Source: Paracoccaceae bacterium (lineage in GTDB: Bacteria > Pseudomonadota > Alphaproteobacteria > Rhodobacterales > Rhodobacteraceae). From it: DNA of 64,000 bases. This document shows, piece by piece, positions 34,182-43,449 of the stretch (the first letter of the stretch is position 1; each line of letters starts with the position of its first letter). Location of the stretch: positions 20,253-84,252 of the forward strand of contig PAQV01000092.1 of assembly GCA_002709405.1 (NCBI GenBank), written 5' to 3'. A program made the translations under genes and the position numbers. The notes below the pieces were generated by a model that was given only the letters and a program-made list of their open reading frames with translations, did no database searches and was not told the DNA's origin.

Positions 34182-35600
34182 TCAGGGCAGCCATCTTTGG
34201 ACCAGACCGACCACGCGTTTCACAAAGCTGCTTTCAAACAGTTTCGGGGCAAAATAGGCACCCGCTAACCGTTTTGAAAGCTCTCCGACCGTAGGATAGG
34301 GCGAAACCATCGCGGAAATCTGGCTCATCTTCAGCCTGTTGGCCAGTGCCAGGGCCCACAGGTTGGCGTGTTCGCCCGCCTCGACCCCCACGATGGACAC
34401 GCCGACAGGCCGGCCCTTGACCACCATGACCTTGGCGAAACCCTGCGTCCGACGGTCGGCGATGGCCCGGTCATTATGGGCCAGATCGAACCGGGCGGTT
34501 GTCATCGCGGGGCCGTGGATGTCGCGGGCCTCGGCCTCTGTCAGGCCGACCTGGGCAAGTTCGGGGTCGGTATAAGTGACGCGGGGGATATGGTCGGTGC
34601 GGGGTTTCACCGGCAGGCCGAACAGAAGGGGCCGCAGGATTGTCGCCGCCTGGTAGCCCGCGACATGGGTGAACTGCGCGCCGCCTGCCGCGTCCCCGAT
34701 GGCATAAACCCGCCGGTTGCTGGTGCGCATCCCGTCATCCGTCCGGATCCCCTGGCCCGTCGTGCGGATCCCGGCGGCGTCCAGGTTCAGCCCGTCGGTC
34801 ACCGCCTTGCGCCCGACGGCAACCAGCAGATGGGTGCCATGGACCGACGACCCGTCGTCGAGCGTGACCGTGATGTCGCCCGCCCTCCCCTGCACCGCGC
34901 TGGCGGAACCCCCCTGCCGCACGCTGACCCCATCCCTTTGAAGGCTCGCCAGGACCTGCTCGGCCAGCTCCGGATCTTCCCGGCCCAGGGCGCGCGCCGC
35001 CTCGATCACGGTCACCTCGCAGCCCAGCCGGACATGCGCCTGCGCCATTTCCATCCCGATGGGCCCCCCGCCCAGGATGACCAGGTGGCCGGGCCGGTCT
35101 TTCTGGGACCAGAGCGTTTCCGTCGTCAGGTAGGGCGTGTCCTGCAGACCCGGCACCGGCGGAATGACCGGCTGGCTGCCGGTGGCCAGGACGATGCGCC
35201 GGGCGCGGATGACATGATCGCCGGCCTCGACCTCGCGCCCGGACCGGAACCGCGCCCAGGCCCGGATGACCGTCACGCCCAGGTTTTCGAACCGCTCCTG
35301 GCTGTCGACCGGCGCAATGGTGTCGATGACATCGCGCACGTGATCCATGACGGCGGCATAGTCGATGCGGGGCGGAGCATACTCGACACCGAAGGCACCC
35401 GCATGGGCTCCGGCAACGGCCGATCGAGCAGCCGCAAGCAACGCCTTCGACGGAACGCAGCCGGTGTTCAGGCAATCCCCGCCCATCTCGCCACCCTCGA
35501 CCAGCACAACGCGGGCGCCCATCTGCACGGCTCCGGCGGCCACCGACAACCCGGCAGAGCCCGCGCCGATCACCAGCAGGTCGGTCTCGATCGTCTGCAT
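34182..35600 (-). CDS. FAD-dependent pyridine nucleotide-disulfide oxidoreductase (dihydrolipoyl dehydrogenase/MerA-like)
   Basis: 472 residues. FAD motif DLLVIGAGSAGLSVAAGA, redox-active disulfide in GGDCLNTGCVPSK, NAD(P)-binding GHLVILGGGPIGMEMAQAH, second FAD motif RRVYAIGDAAGG and dimerisation domain ending MVSPYPTVGELSKRLAGAYF. The usual catalytic His-x-x-x-x-Glu near the C-terminus appears as SPYPTVGE, so the His is replaced, as in the TVP38-associated subgroup. It is not in a dehydrogenase-complex operon. The TVP38 gene lies 17 bp upstream; the pair recurs in many bacteria, with unknown joint role. ATG 35600 follows GGAAGG. Confidence 0.88.
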   Translation of the reverse strand: MQTIETDLLVIGAGSAGLSVAAGAVQMGARVVLVEGGEMGGDCLNTGCVPSKALLAAARSAVAGAHAGAFGVEYAPPRIDYAAVMDHVRDVIDTIAPVDSQERFENLGVTVIRAWARFRSGREVEAGDHVIRARRIVLATGSQPVIPPVPGLQDTPYLTTETLWSQKDRPGHLVILGGGPIGMEMAQAHVRLGCEVTVIEAARALGREDPELAEQVLASLQRDGVSVRQGGSASAVQGRAGDITVTLDDGSSVHGTHLLVAVGRKAVTDGLNLDAAGIRTTGQGIRTDDGMRTSNRRVYAIGDAAGGAQFTHVAGYQAATILRPLLFGLPVKPRTDHIPRVTYTDPELAQVGLTEAEARDIHGPAMTTARFDLAHNDRAIADRRTQGFAKVMVVKGRPVGVSIVGVEAGEHANLWALALANRLKMSQISAMVSPYPTVGELSKRLAGAYFAPKLFESSFVKRVVGLVQRWLP

Positions 35601-35617
35601 CCTTCCGCCTTCCGCTT

Positions 35618-36349
35618 TCACGTTGTACCGCCCCGGGCGCGGACCGCTCGGATCACGATGGGCAGGGCAGCCAGGGCCGCAAGACCCAGGATAGGCCCGA
35701 TGATATGCGGTTCCCACAGCAGAGACAGGTCCGGGTCCTCGCCCCGGTCAAAGACCTCACCCAGCCCGACCCCGATCCATGTATAGACCAACCCGCCCGG
35801 CACGATACCCAGCGCCGTTGTGATCACAAAGGTCCGCAAGCGCACGCCGACCAGCGCGGGCAACAGGTTGGCCACGAAGAACGGCACGGCCGGAACAAGC
35901 CGCAACAGAAACATCACGCTCCACTCGGTCTCGCGCAGGCCCTTCTGGATCTCGTGGATGCGCCCGTCCGAGGCCTCTATCCGCGCGGTCAGCGACGCCC
36001 CGAAGCCCCAGCGCACGGCCAGGAAAAGGATCGTTGCCCCTATCGTGGCAGAGGCCACGTTCAGAACCGTGCCCATGGCCAGCCCGAACAGAAACCCGCC
36101 CGTGACCGAGGCCACCGCCGCCCCGGGCAGGGACAGGGTGACGATGGTCACGTAAATCGCGGCGAACCCCAGCGCCACGGGCAGGTAATGATCGTCGCGC
36201 AGGCTCAGCAGCCACGCGCGGTTGTCGCGCAAGGTGTCGAAGGTCAGCCAGTCACCCAGCAGCACCCAGCCCAGGACGGCGGCCACCGCCAACAGCACGA
36301 GAGGCAGAACATGCCTGCGCTGTGCCGTATCGCCTTGGGTCTGCACCAT
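35618..36349 (-). CDS. TVP38/TMEM64 family (VTT/SNARE-associated domain) membrane protein
   Basis: 243 residues, about six hydrophobic segments. The family core is SLPGAAVASVTGGFLFGLAM with FLLRLVPAVPFFVANLLPALVG and GLVYTWIGVGLG, matching DedA-like VTT proteins, which are candidate lipid scramblases or transporters. It is encoded directly upstream of the FAD-disulfide oxidoreductase. ATG 36349 has GAGGAA about 10 nt upstream; ATG 36388 has no recognisable site. Confidence 0.88.
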   Translation of the reverse strand: MVQTQGDTAQRRHVLPLVLLAVAAVLGWVLLGDWLTFDTLRDNRAWLLSLRDDHYLPVALGFAAIYVTIVTLSLPGAAVASVTGGFLFGLAMGTVLNVASATIGATILFLAVRWGFGASLTARIEASDGRIHEIQKGLRETEWSVMFLLRLVPAVPFFVANLLPALVGVRLRTFVITTALGIVPGGLVYTWIGVGLGEVFDRGEDPDLSLLWEPHIIGPILGLAALAALPIVIRAVRARGGTT

Positions 36350-36536
36350 GTGCGGTTGTTCCTCGCCCCGTGTCTGCGCGTCCAACATGCGGCGCGGCGC
36401 GCCAAATCAACAGGCCCATCACGCCGCCTTGATATGCGGTGATGTCCCTTGGACCCCGGGACCCGCCCGACGCCACGGAAAACGGATCCCCGCGTGTCTT
36501 TCCCCGATTTTTCGCCGATACTTCGCGGCTAGGGGT

Positions 36537-36565
36537 TTGACTTCGCCCCAAAGCCCTTCTAAAGG
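36537..36565 (+). promoter_or_regulatory. Candidate promoter of rpmH-rnpA-yidD
   Basis: TTGACT at 36537-36542 and TAAAGG at 36560-36565 with a 17-bp spacer, about 80 bp upstream of rpmH. The -35 is near consensus and the -10 weak. Confidence 0.45.
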
Positions 36566-36643
36566 GCGGGCTTCGATGAACAAACGGGAGGGCGACTCGC
36601 GCCCCGGTCCCGACCGTAGATTACAAAACGGAGAGACGGAGCG

Positions 36644-36778
36644 ATGAAACGCACCTATCAGCCCTCGAACCTGGTCCGCAAGCGGCGCCACGGTTTCCGC
36701 GCCCGCATGGCCACCAAGGCCGGCCGCAAGATCCTGAACGCACGCCGCGCCCGCGGCCGCAAGTCGCTCAGCGCGTAA
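36644..36778 (+). CDS. rpmH: 50S ribosomal protein L34
   Basis: 44 residues, [20 protein letters not shown] onward to the end KSLSA, the invariant L34 sequence. It is too short for usual ORF cut-offs. It binds 23S rRNA in the large subunit. GGAG lies 7-10 nt upstream of ATG 36644. It is the first gene of the rpmH-rnpA-yidD string. Confidence 0.97.
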
Positions 36779-36788
36779 GTCCTTGACC

Positions 36789-37235
36789 ATGGCCATGGCG
36801 GCACAATGTCCCGATGACCACCTGGGTCGCGGGACGCCAGCCAAGGGCCATGCGTCGGATAGTCCCCTGACAGTGCTTTCGCAGCGCGCGGATTTCCTGC
36901 GCGCCGCCCGTGCCCGCAGCCAGGGCACCCCGGGCTTTCATTTGCAAGCCCGCCGCCGGACCGACGGCGAATTGCCGGATAGCCCGCTGGCCATCCGGGT
37001 TGGCTTTACCTGCTCCAAGAAAGTCGGCAACGCGGTCGCCCGCAACCGGGCCAAGCGCCGCCTGCGCGAGATCGCCCGGGCGATTCTGCCGGCCGAGGGG
37101 CAACCCGGCTGGGATTACGTCCTGATCGGCCGGGCCACCATCACTGCCGAACACCCGTTCGAGACCCTGCGCTCCGATCTGTCAGATGCCCTGCGCCGCA
37201 TCCACGGCGCCAGGCCCCCGCGCGCGCCCCAATGA
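36789..37235 (+). CDS. rnpA: Ribonuclease P protein component
   Basis: 148 residues. The RNR motif is present in [18 protein letters not shown], after the [11 protein letters not shown] strand typical of RnpA. It is the protein subunit of RNase P, which matures tRNA 5' ends. The start is uncertain: TTG 36783, ATG 36789 or ATG 36795. I take 36789, 10 bp after rpmH. The stop overlaps yidD by 4 bp. Confidence 0.95.
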   Translation: MAMAAQCPDDHLGRGTPAKGHASDSPLTVLSQRADFLRAARARSQGTPGFHLQARRRTDGELPDSPLAIRVGFTCSKKVGNAVARNRAKRRLREIARAILPAEGQPGWDYVLIGRATITAEHPFETLRSDLSDALRRIHGARPPRAPQ

Positions 37236-37477
37236 CTCTGGGCGCGGCCCTGCTGTCGCTACCAGTGCGCGCCTACCGCCTGATCCTGTCGCCCTGGGTC
37301 GGTTTCCACTGCCGCTACCAGCCCACCTGCTCGGCCTATGCGCTGGAAGCCCTTGAAAAGCATGGCGCGATCAAGGGAGGCTGGCTGGCGCTCCGCCGCA
37401 TCGGCCGCTGCCATCCCTTCGGCCGCTCGGGGTATGATCCCGTGCCGCCAGCCTGCGACCACCGGCACGAAACCTGA
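37232..37477 (+). CDS. yidD: Membrane protein insertion efficiency factor YidD
   Basis: 81 residues. Core [22 protein letters not shown] and [15 protein letters not shown] are diagnostic of YidD (DUF37). It is peripheral at the inner membrane and helps YidC/Sec insertion. ATGA overlap with rnpA. In many bacteria yidC follows directly; here it is 3.4 kb away. Confidence 0.97.
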   Translation: MTLGAALLSLPVRAYRLILSPWVGFHCRYQPTCSAYALEALEKHGAIKGGWLALRRIGRCHPFGRSGYDPVPPACDHRHET

Positions 37478-37872
37478 GCGACGGCCTGTCCCGGCGATTC
37501 GCACATGGCGGAGTGCACCGGGACCGATTCCCGCCCGAAATTCCAGCCAGCTTTTCCATGCTTGGCAGATGACGCCGATTGCGCTATGCACACCGGCATC
37601 GCGCCACGTTTCAAACAGGGAGGGGCTAAATGACCATCATCATCCGTCAATGCTGCCCCATGGTGCGACAGTCGACTGGCACGTTTCTAACCGCCTGATC
37701 CTCTGACCCTGCGCCGAACGGCCCGCCTCAGCGTCAGCCCGCGTCCCGTTCGTCACCCCTCAACCCGATAGACAATCCCCGGCCCGTCCCGCGTTCTCGC
37801 GCGTCTGTCCGGCTGTCTTCACATTTCATCAACCAAAAGGACCGGTCCGTTTTCTGGCGGCCGGAAACACAT
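37478..37872. other. Intergenic region without a gene
   Basis: 395 bp with only shadow-like frames. I see no RNA gene or clear repeat in it; an AT-richer patch at 37815-37850 could hold the promoter of the next small gene. Confidence 0.45.
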
Positions 37873-38106
37873 ATGACATCTATACGCAATCTCTCCACCC
37901 CTGACGATTTCACTCATGAAATCAAAGCCATGGTCCAGGATCATGGTCTCCTTCGCGTGCTGGTGGCCGCATTGGGCGTGCGCCTGAAACCTCCGCCAAA
38001 CGGGCGCAGGCGGCATGCGCCGAAAGTGCTCAGCAACCACCTCCGGCGGGACATCGGGTTAAGCCCCGTGGCCACCAGCCCGCCGCACTGGACCCGTTAC
38101 CACTAA
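37873..38106 (+). CDS. Small protein with DUF1127-like C-terminal motif
   Basis: 77 residues, basic. The segment [16 protein letters not shown] resembles the end of DUF1127/YjiS-type small proteins (LSDHxLRDIGL), which in alphaproteobacteria influence phosphate, carbon or sRNA metabolism. The N-terminal part [20 protein letters not shown] is amphipathic. The start follows an AT-rich leader with a plain site. A strong hairpin follows the stop immediately. Confidence 0.6.
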   Translation: MTSIRNLSTPDDFTHEIKAMVQDHGLLRVLVAALGVRLKPPPNGRRRHAPKVLSNHLRRDIGLSPVATSPPHWTRYH

Positions 38107-38108
38107 GG

Positions 38109-38145
38109 TCCCGCCCGGCCAGGTGCCCGCACCGGCCGGGCGGGA
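38109..38145 (+). terminator. Strong GC hairpin after the DUF1127-like gene
   Basis: A perfect 12-bp stem TCCCGCCCGGCC/GGCCGGGCGGGA encloses a second small stem GGTG/CACC. It begins 2 bp after the stop codon. There is no U-tract, so it is a hairpin terminator of the GC-rich type or a 3' stability element. Confidence 0.6.
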
Positions 38146-38170
38146 TGCACCGCCCTCGCCTGCCGCGCCC

Positions 38171-38221
38171 ATCGCCCCCGGGGCTGCGGGGTGGGCGGGC
38201 GGGAGCGGCCCCGGGGGCGAT
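38171..38221 (+). repeat. Hairpin with G-quadruplex loop, copy 3
   Basis: Arms 38171-38187 and 38205-38221 pair over 17 positions with a single G-T. The 17-nt loop GGGGTGGGCGGGCGGGA again has four G-runs with single-base linkers. It lies between the hairpin at 38109 and the ttcA start at 38283. Confidence 0.8.
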
Positions 38222-38282
38222 CCTCCGCCCTCACTCCATGCCAACGCTGGACGGAAGCGCCGCCCTGCCTTACATCGCTGGC

Positions 38283-39164
38283 ATGTTCGACACCCCCGAC
38301 GATATCCATCCGCTGTTCTCCGGCGCGCCCGGCACGACCGAGTTCAAGAAGCTGCGCAAGCGCGTCGTGCGCCAGGCACGCGAGGCGATCGAGCATTACG
38401 GCATGATCGAACGCGGTGCCAAATGGCTGGTCTGCCTGTCGGGTGGCAAGGATTCCTATACCCTGCTCGCCGTCCTGCACGAGCTGCAATGGCGCGGCCT
38501 CCTGCCCGTCGAGATCCTCGCCTGCAACCTCGACCAGGGCCAGCCGGGATTCCCGGCCACCGTCCTGCCCGAGTTCCTTGAAAAGATGCAGGTCCCCCAC
38601 CGCATCGAATACCAGGACACCTATTCCGTCGTCGTCGACAAGGTGCCCCAAGGCCGCACCTACTGCGCCCTGTGCTCGCGCCTCCGGCGCGGCCATCTCT
38701 ACCGGATCGCCCGGGAAGAGGGCTGCTCGGCCATCGTCCTTGGCCACCACCGCGACGACATCCTGGAAACCTTCTTCATGAACCTGTTCCACGGCGGACG
38801 GCTGGCCACCATGCCCCCGAAACTGGTGAACGAGGAAGGCGACCTCTTCGTCTATCGCCCGCTCGCCTTCGTGGCCGAATCCGATTGCGACAAGTTCGCC
38901 CGCGCGATGAACTATCCGGTGATCCCCTGCGACCTGTGCGGCAGCCAGGACGGGCTGCAGCGACAGCAGGTCAAGCAGATCCTGGATGGCTGGGAGCGCA
39001 ACAGCCCCGGTCGGCGCCAGGTCATGTTCCGCGCCCTGATGAACGCCCGGCCCTCGCATCTTTTGGACCCCAAGCTGTTCGATTTTGCCGGTCTCAGCCG
39101 CGGCTTAACGTCCTCATCAGGCGAAGATAGTGACAATCAGGCGGAAATTCCAAGGTTGCGTTAA
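38283..39164 (+). CDS. ttcA: tRNA 2-thiocytidine(32) synthetase TtcA
   Basis: 293 residues. The PP-loop [12 protein letters not shown] binds ATP, and cysteine pairs YCALC and CDLCG are those that hold the Fe-S cluster in Ttc[19 protein letters not shown] is a further family signature. It adds sulfur to C32 of certain tRNAs, including some Arg tRNAs. ATG 38283 begins the normal N-terminus [12 protein letters not shown]; the longer frame is not convincing. Confidence 0.95.
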   Translation: MFDTPDDIHPLFSGAPGTTEFKKLRKRVVRQAREAIEHYGMIERGAKWLVCLSGGKDSYTLLAVLHELQWRGLLPVEILACNLDQGQPGFPATVLPEFLEKMQVPHRIEYQDTYSVVVDKVPQGRTYCALCSRLRRGHLYRIAREEGCSAIVLGHHRDDILETFFMNLFHGGRLATMPPKLVNEEGDLFVYRPLAFVAESDCDKFARAMNYPVIPCDLCGSQDGLQRQQVKQILDGWERNSPGRRQVMFRALMNARPSHLLDPKLFDFAGLSRGLTSSSGEDSDNQAEIPRLR

Positions 39165-39190
39165 CGGTTCGTTCCCTTTTTGCCCCCTAC

Positions 39191-39212
39191 CCTGCAGAAC
39201 CTGATCTGCAGG
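39191..39212 (+). promoter_or_regulatory. Inverted repeat just upstream of the EAL gene
   Basis: Perfect 7-bp arms CCTGCAG (39191-39197) and CTGCAGG (39206-39212), separated by 8 bp, end 5 bp before the AAAGGG ribosome binding site. It could be an operator or a translation-controlling hairpin. Confidence 0.4.
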
Positions 39213-39225
39213 CAAAGGGTGCGTG

Positions 39226-40773
39226 ATGACATATCGGCCGACCAGACCGTACGACAAGTACCGCAGCCGTTTCCTGTCGGTCGTGACCGGCCCTCCGGCC
39301 CTGGCATTCCTGCCCGCATTGACGCTCGCGGCCTACTGGCTGGCGGGGGAAACCGCGCTGATCGTGGTCGCTTTGGGCCTGCCCGTGGTTTACGCGGTCA
39401 GCGGGGTGGCCAACAGCTGGCCGTCACGCATCGCCACCTCGCGCGATGGCATCACCGGCCTGCTTTTGCGCGATGGCTTCGAAGCTGTCGCGCAAGACAT
39501 CTATGACCAGACAGAAATGTCTGACCTGCGGTCGGCCTGTTTCATGATCGAAATCGACGACTACCGGCTGGTTGTCGAACGGCACGGGCAAAGCGCCGGG
39601 GACCTTGTGATGGCCCGGACCGGTGAACGCCTCGTCTCTGCCGTCCGGACCGCCGACACGGTCGCACGCCTGGGCGACAGCCGGTTCGCCATCTGCCTGG
39701 CCCCGGTCCGCCAGCTTGACCTGGAACTCTGCATCCAATTGGCCGGCCGCCTTCAAGCCACCGTGGAAGAACCCATCCCGGTCGACGGCACGGGCTTGTA
39801 CGTGACCGCCTGCGTGGGGTTCTGCCCCCGCAACCGCGCGCCCTCGGGCGGGGCGCAGGCCTGGCAGACGGCGGCTTTGACCGCCTTGACCGAAGCCCAG
39901 GGCGTCGGCCCGTCAACGATTCGCGCCTATTCGAACGACATGCACCGGCGCAACCAGACCCGCAGCGACCTGAGGGAAGAAGCCGCGGCAGCGCTGGAAA
40001 ACGGGCAGATCCAGCCCTGGTTCCAGCCGCAGATCTCGACCGACACCGGCAAGATCACCGGGTTCGAAGCTCTGGCGCGCTGGCTGCACCCCCTGCACGG
40101 ACCCATCGCCCCCAATACATTTCTGCCGATCCTTGAAGAAGCCGGGCTTCTGGAACGTTTGGGCGAGGTGATGCTCTTTAACGCGCTGACGGCACTCAAG
40201 GCCTGGGACGCGGCAGGTTGCGACATCCCCCGCGTGGGCATCAACGCCAGCCAATCCGAGCTGCGCAATCCCCGCCTGGTGGACAAGATCCGCTGGGAGC
40301 TGGACCGGTTCGACCTGACCCCGGAACGCCTGGGGATCGAGATCCTCGAAACAGTGGTCTCGGACACCCCCGATGACGTGATTTCCCGTAACATCGCAGG
40401 CTTGTCGGCGATTGGCTGCCGGATCGACCTGGACGATTTCGGGACAGGCCATGCCTCCATCGCATCGCTGCGCCGGTTCCAGGTATCCTGCATCAAGATC
40501 GACCGCAGCTTCGTCGCCAAGGCCGATCGCGACCCCGACCAGCAGCAAATGATCGCGGCCATTCTCACCATGGCAGAGCGGCTGCGGTTGGAAACCCTGG
40601 CCGAGGGCGTGGAGACCGTCGGCGAACATGCCCTGCTCGCGCAACTGGGGTGCGACCATGTCCAGGGCTACGGCATTGCCCGGCCGATGCCCTTCGACCA
40701 CACCCTCGACTGGATCGCCGCGCATGGGGCCAAGTTGCAGGACACACCGCAAATCGGACGCCAAACAGGCTGA
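39226..40773 (+). CDS. c-di-GMP phosphodiesterase with degenerate GGDEF and intact EAL domain
   Basis: 515 residues. Two transmembrane segments (about 20-65), then a GGDEF domain whose signature reads RLGDSRFAI and therefore lacks GGDEF, then an EAL domain. The EAL part has FEALARW, ETVVSDTP and LDDFGTGHASI with the metal-binding residues, and ETLAEGVET at the end. It should degrade c-di-GMP with the N-terminal part as regulatory. A second-messenger phosphodiesterase in the yidD-yidC interval is unusual, though it looks native by codon use. The AAAGGG site supports ATG 39226. Confidence 0.9.
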   Translation: MTYRPTRPYDKYRSRFLSVVTGPPALAFLPALTLAAYWLAGETALIVVALGLPVVYAVSGVANSWPSRIATSRDGITGLLLRDGFEAVAQDIYDQTEMSDLRSACFMIEIDDYRLVVERHGQSAGDLVMARTGERLVSAVRTADTVARLGDSRFAICLAPVRQLDLELCIQLAGRLQATVEEPIPVDGTGLYVTACVGFCPRNRAPSGGAQAWQTAALTALTEAQGVGPSTIRAYSNDMHRRNQTRSDLREEAAAALENGQIQPWFQPQISTDTGKITGFEALARWLHPLHGPIAPNTFLPILEEAGLLERLGEVMLFNALTALKAWDAAGCDIPRVGINASQSELRNPRLVDKIRWELDRFDLTPERLGIEILETVVSDTPDDVISRNIAGLSAIGCRIDLDDFGTGHASIASLRRFQVSCIKIDRSFVAKADRDPDQQQMIAAILTMAERLRLETLAEGVETVGEHALLAQLGCDHVQGYGIARPMPFDHTLDWIAAHGAKLQDTPQIGRQTG

Positions 40774-40891
40774 TCCCTGCCGTCACCTGCGAGAATACAC
40801 ACAAAAGAGCGCCCCGATTGGCCTTGACCTTTCAGGCCGCACTCTGTTGAACCTGCCCTGTCATATTCCGCAGGAAAGGTGCCAGTCCCAG

Positions 40892-42721
40892 ATGGACGAT
40901 CAGAACAAGAACCTCCTCCTTGCCACCGGTCTGAGCTTCCTGGTGATCCTGGTCTGGTTTCTGCTTTTTCCGCCGCCCCCGCCAGATGAGCAGGCCCCGG
41001 AGCCGGCCCAGATCAGCGAAACCGAGCCGCTGACCACCGGCGATGCCGTTGCAAACGGCCCATCGGCCGCGTCGCAGGGCGAGAACGCCACGCAGAGCGC
41101 ATCCTCTGGCGTGGCGTCCGCCGCCGACGCCCCCCGCATCCTTGTCGACACCCCGCGGATGGACGGCAGCATTTCGTTGCTGGGCGGCCGCATCGACACG
41201 CTGCGGCTCAAGGATTACCAGGTTTCGCTGGACGACCCCGACACGGTCGAAGTCCTGTCGCCCGTCGGAAGCCCTGCCCCGTATTACGCGCTGTATGGCT
41301 GGGCCCCCGGGTCCGGCCTGACGCTGGACGACGTGCCCGGTGCCAACACCGAATGGCAGGTCGAAGGCCCGGACGAACTGACCGTCGAAAGCCCGGTCAC
41401 CCTGATCTGGGACAACGGCAACGGCCTGGTCTTCCGGCGCGTGATCTCGGTGGACGAAAACTTCATGTTCTCGGTCAGCCAGGAAGTGTCGAACATCGGC
41501 GCGGGCACCGTCAGCCTGGCCCCTTACGGCGTTCTCGCCCGCCACGGCGAACCCCAGAACCTCAAGAACTTCTGGATCGTGCACGAAGGCGTCATCTCGA
41601 TGGCCGATGGCGAGCTGACGGAAATCGACTACTCCGACATGCCCGACTTTGAAATGAACCCGGCCGAGGGCGCCCAGGCCGAGGTGACCCAGGTCACCGA
41701 CAACGGCTGGGTCGGCTTCACCGATCACTACTGGATGTCGACGCTGATCCCGGCCCCGGGCAGCGCCTTCAAGTCGGTAGCCAAGTACGACGCCCGCCGC
41801 GACATCTACCAGACCGAAGCCGTGATGCCCACGGAAACTCTGTCCGAAGGCCAGTCCGTCGCGGTCAGCACCCAGCTGTTCTCGGGCGCGAAGGAATGGG
41901 AAACCATCCGCGAATACCAGGAACAGGGCATCGACCGCTTCATCGATTCGATCGACTGGGGCTGGTTCTTCTTCCTGACCAAACCGATCTTCTGGCTGCT
42001 GCACAACATCCACAACCTGATCGGCAACATGGGCTGGTCGATCATCGCCCTGACCCTTCTGCTCAAGGCCCTTCTCTTCCCGCTGGCCTTCAAGTCCTAC
42101 GTCTCGATGGCGAAGATGAAGGAACTCCAGCCCGAGATGGAAAAGCTCAAGGAAGCGGCCGGCGAGGACCGCCAGAAGCTGCAGCAGGGCATGATGGAGC
42201 TCTACAAGAAGGAAAAGGTGAACCCCGCCGCGGGCTGCCTGCCGATCCTTCTGCAGATCCCGATCTTCTTCTCGCTCTACAAGGTGATCTTCGTCACGAT
42301 CGAACTGCGCCAGCAGGCCTGGTTCGGCCCGTTCCGTGACCTGTCGACACCGGATCCGACCTCGATCATGAACCTGTTCGGCCTGATGCCCTGGGCCGGC
42401 CCCGAGCCGGGCACCCTGGTCGCCACCATCGCCATCGGCATCCTGCCGCTGTGCCTGGGCGTATCCATGTGGCTGCAGCAAAAGCTGAACCCGGCCCCGG
42501 CCGACCCGACCCAACAGATGATCTTCGCCTGGATGCCCTGGGTCTTCATGTTCATGCTGGGCTCGTTCGCGAGCGGCCTGGTGATCTACTGGATCTCGAA
42601 CAACGTGATCACCTTCACCCAGCAATACCTGATCATGCGCAGCCAGGGCTACACGCCGGACGTCTTCGGCAACATCAAGTCGGGCTTCAAGAAAACGCCC
42701 AAATCTGACGAGGGCAAGTGA
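40892..42721 (+). CDS. yidC: Membrane protein insertase YidC
   Basis: 609 residues, normal for Gram-negative YidC. An N-terminal helix (NLLLATGLSFLVILVWFLLF), a large periplasmic P1 domain, then the 60KD_IMP core beginning FFLTKPIFWLLHNIHNLIGN with five helices; the cytoplasmic part has KEKVNPAAGCLPILLQIPIF. It inserts membrane proteins with or without Sec. ATG 40892 is supported by the start of the hydrophobic anchor and an AGGAAAGG upstream. MOSC overlaps by 4 bp. Confidence 0.97.
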   Translation: MDDQNKNLLLATGLSFLVILVWFLLFPPPPPDEQAPEPAQISETEPLTTGDAVANGPSAASQGENATQSASSGVASAADAPRILVDTPRMDGSISLLGGRIDTLRLKDYQVSLDDPDTVEVLSPVGSPAPYYALYGWAPGSGLTLDDVPGANTEWQVEGPDELTVESPVTLIWDNGNGLVFRRVISVDENFMFSVSQEVSNIGAGTVSLAPYGVLARHGEPQNLKNFWIVHEGVISMADGELTEIDYSDMPDFEMNPAEGAQAEVTQVTDNGWVGFTDHYWMSTLIPAPGSAFKSVAKYDARRDIYQTEAVMPTETLSEGQSVAVSTQLFSGAKEWETIREYQEQGIDRFIDSIDWGWFFFLTKPIFWLLHNIHNLIGNMGWSIIALTLLLKALLFPLAFKSYVSMAKMKELQPEMEKLKEAAGEDRQKLQQGMMELYKKEKVNPAAGCLPILLQIPIFFSLYKVIFVTIELRQQAWFGPFRDLSTPDPTSIMNLFGLMPWAGPEPGTLVATIAIGILPLCLGVSMWLQQKLNPAPADPTQQMIFAWMPWVFMFMLGSFASGLVIYWISNNVITFTQQYLIMRSQGYTPDVFGNIKSGFKKTPKSDEGK

Positions 42722-43449
42722 ACGCGCGGCTCGCCTATATCTGGCGGCATCCGGTCAAGGGTATCGGATCGGAAGCCTGCCAGACGGTCGAGCTGACCCC
42801 CGACGGCGCGGTCGACATGGACCGCGCCTGGGCCCTCATGACTGACGCGGCCGCGGATACCGACGCCTGGCAACCGCGCCGCAACTTCGTGCAGGTGGCC
42901 TCCGGGCCCCGCCTGGCCGCGGTCACCGCCCAAACCCGCGGCCCGATCATCGACCTGTCCCATCCCGACCGCCCGCCACTGGCGCTGGACCCGGTCACAG
43001 GTGGCCCCAACCTGGCCACCTGGCTGGGCGATCTCTGGCCCCAGGACCGCCCCACCCCCAACCGCCTGATCCGGGCGCGCGACCACGGCATGACGGATAC
43101 GAATTACGCCTCGGTCTCGGTCGGCAACCTGGCCTCGCTGCGCGCATTGTCCGAACGCGCCGGCCAGGACATCGACATGCGCCGCTTCCGCATCAACCTG
43201 TGGCTGGACGGGCTCGCCCCCTGGGCCGAAACCGACCTGCTGCTGCATGACATCACGCTTGGCACCGCCCGCCTGACCCCGGTCGAACCGATCGAACGCT
43301 GCCGCGCCCCCGATGCAAGCCCGGCCACGGGCGCACGCGACGTCAGCATCCTGAAACTGCTGCAAGACGGCTGGGACACCCGCAATTTCGGCATCAACTT
43401 CAAGGTCGCCACACCCGGCACCCTGTCCGTCGGAGACCTGCTGCAATGA
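42718..43449 (+). CDS. MOSC domain-containing protein
   Basis: 243 residues. N-terminal beta-barrel-like IWRHPVKGIGSEACQTVEL followed by the MOSC core LIRARDHGMTDTNYASVSVGN and RFRINLWLDGLAPWAETDLL, with CRAPDASP carrying a Cys near the usual position. MOSC proteins bind molybdenum cofactor-like sulfur or handle N-hydroxylated compounds. GTG start overlaps the yidC stop (GTGA), and the stop overlaps yihA, so translation is coupled in both directions. Confidence 0.92.
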   Translation: MNARLAYIWRHPVKGIGSEACQTVELTPDGAVDMDRAWALMTDAAADTDAWQPRRNFVQVASGPRLAAVTAQTRGPIIDLSHPDRPPLALDPVTGGPNLATWLGDLWPQDRPTPNRLIRARDHGMTDTNYASVSVGNLASLRALSERAGQDIDMRRFRINLWLDGLAPWAETDLLLHDITLGTARLTPVEPIERCRAPDASPATGARDVSILKLLQDGWDTRNFGINFKVATPGTLSVGDLLQ

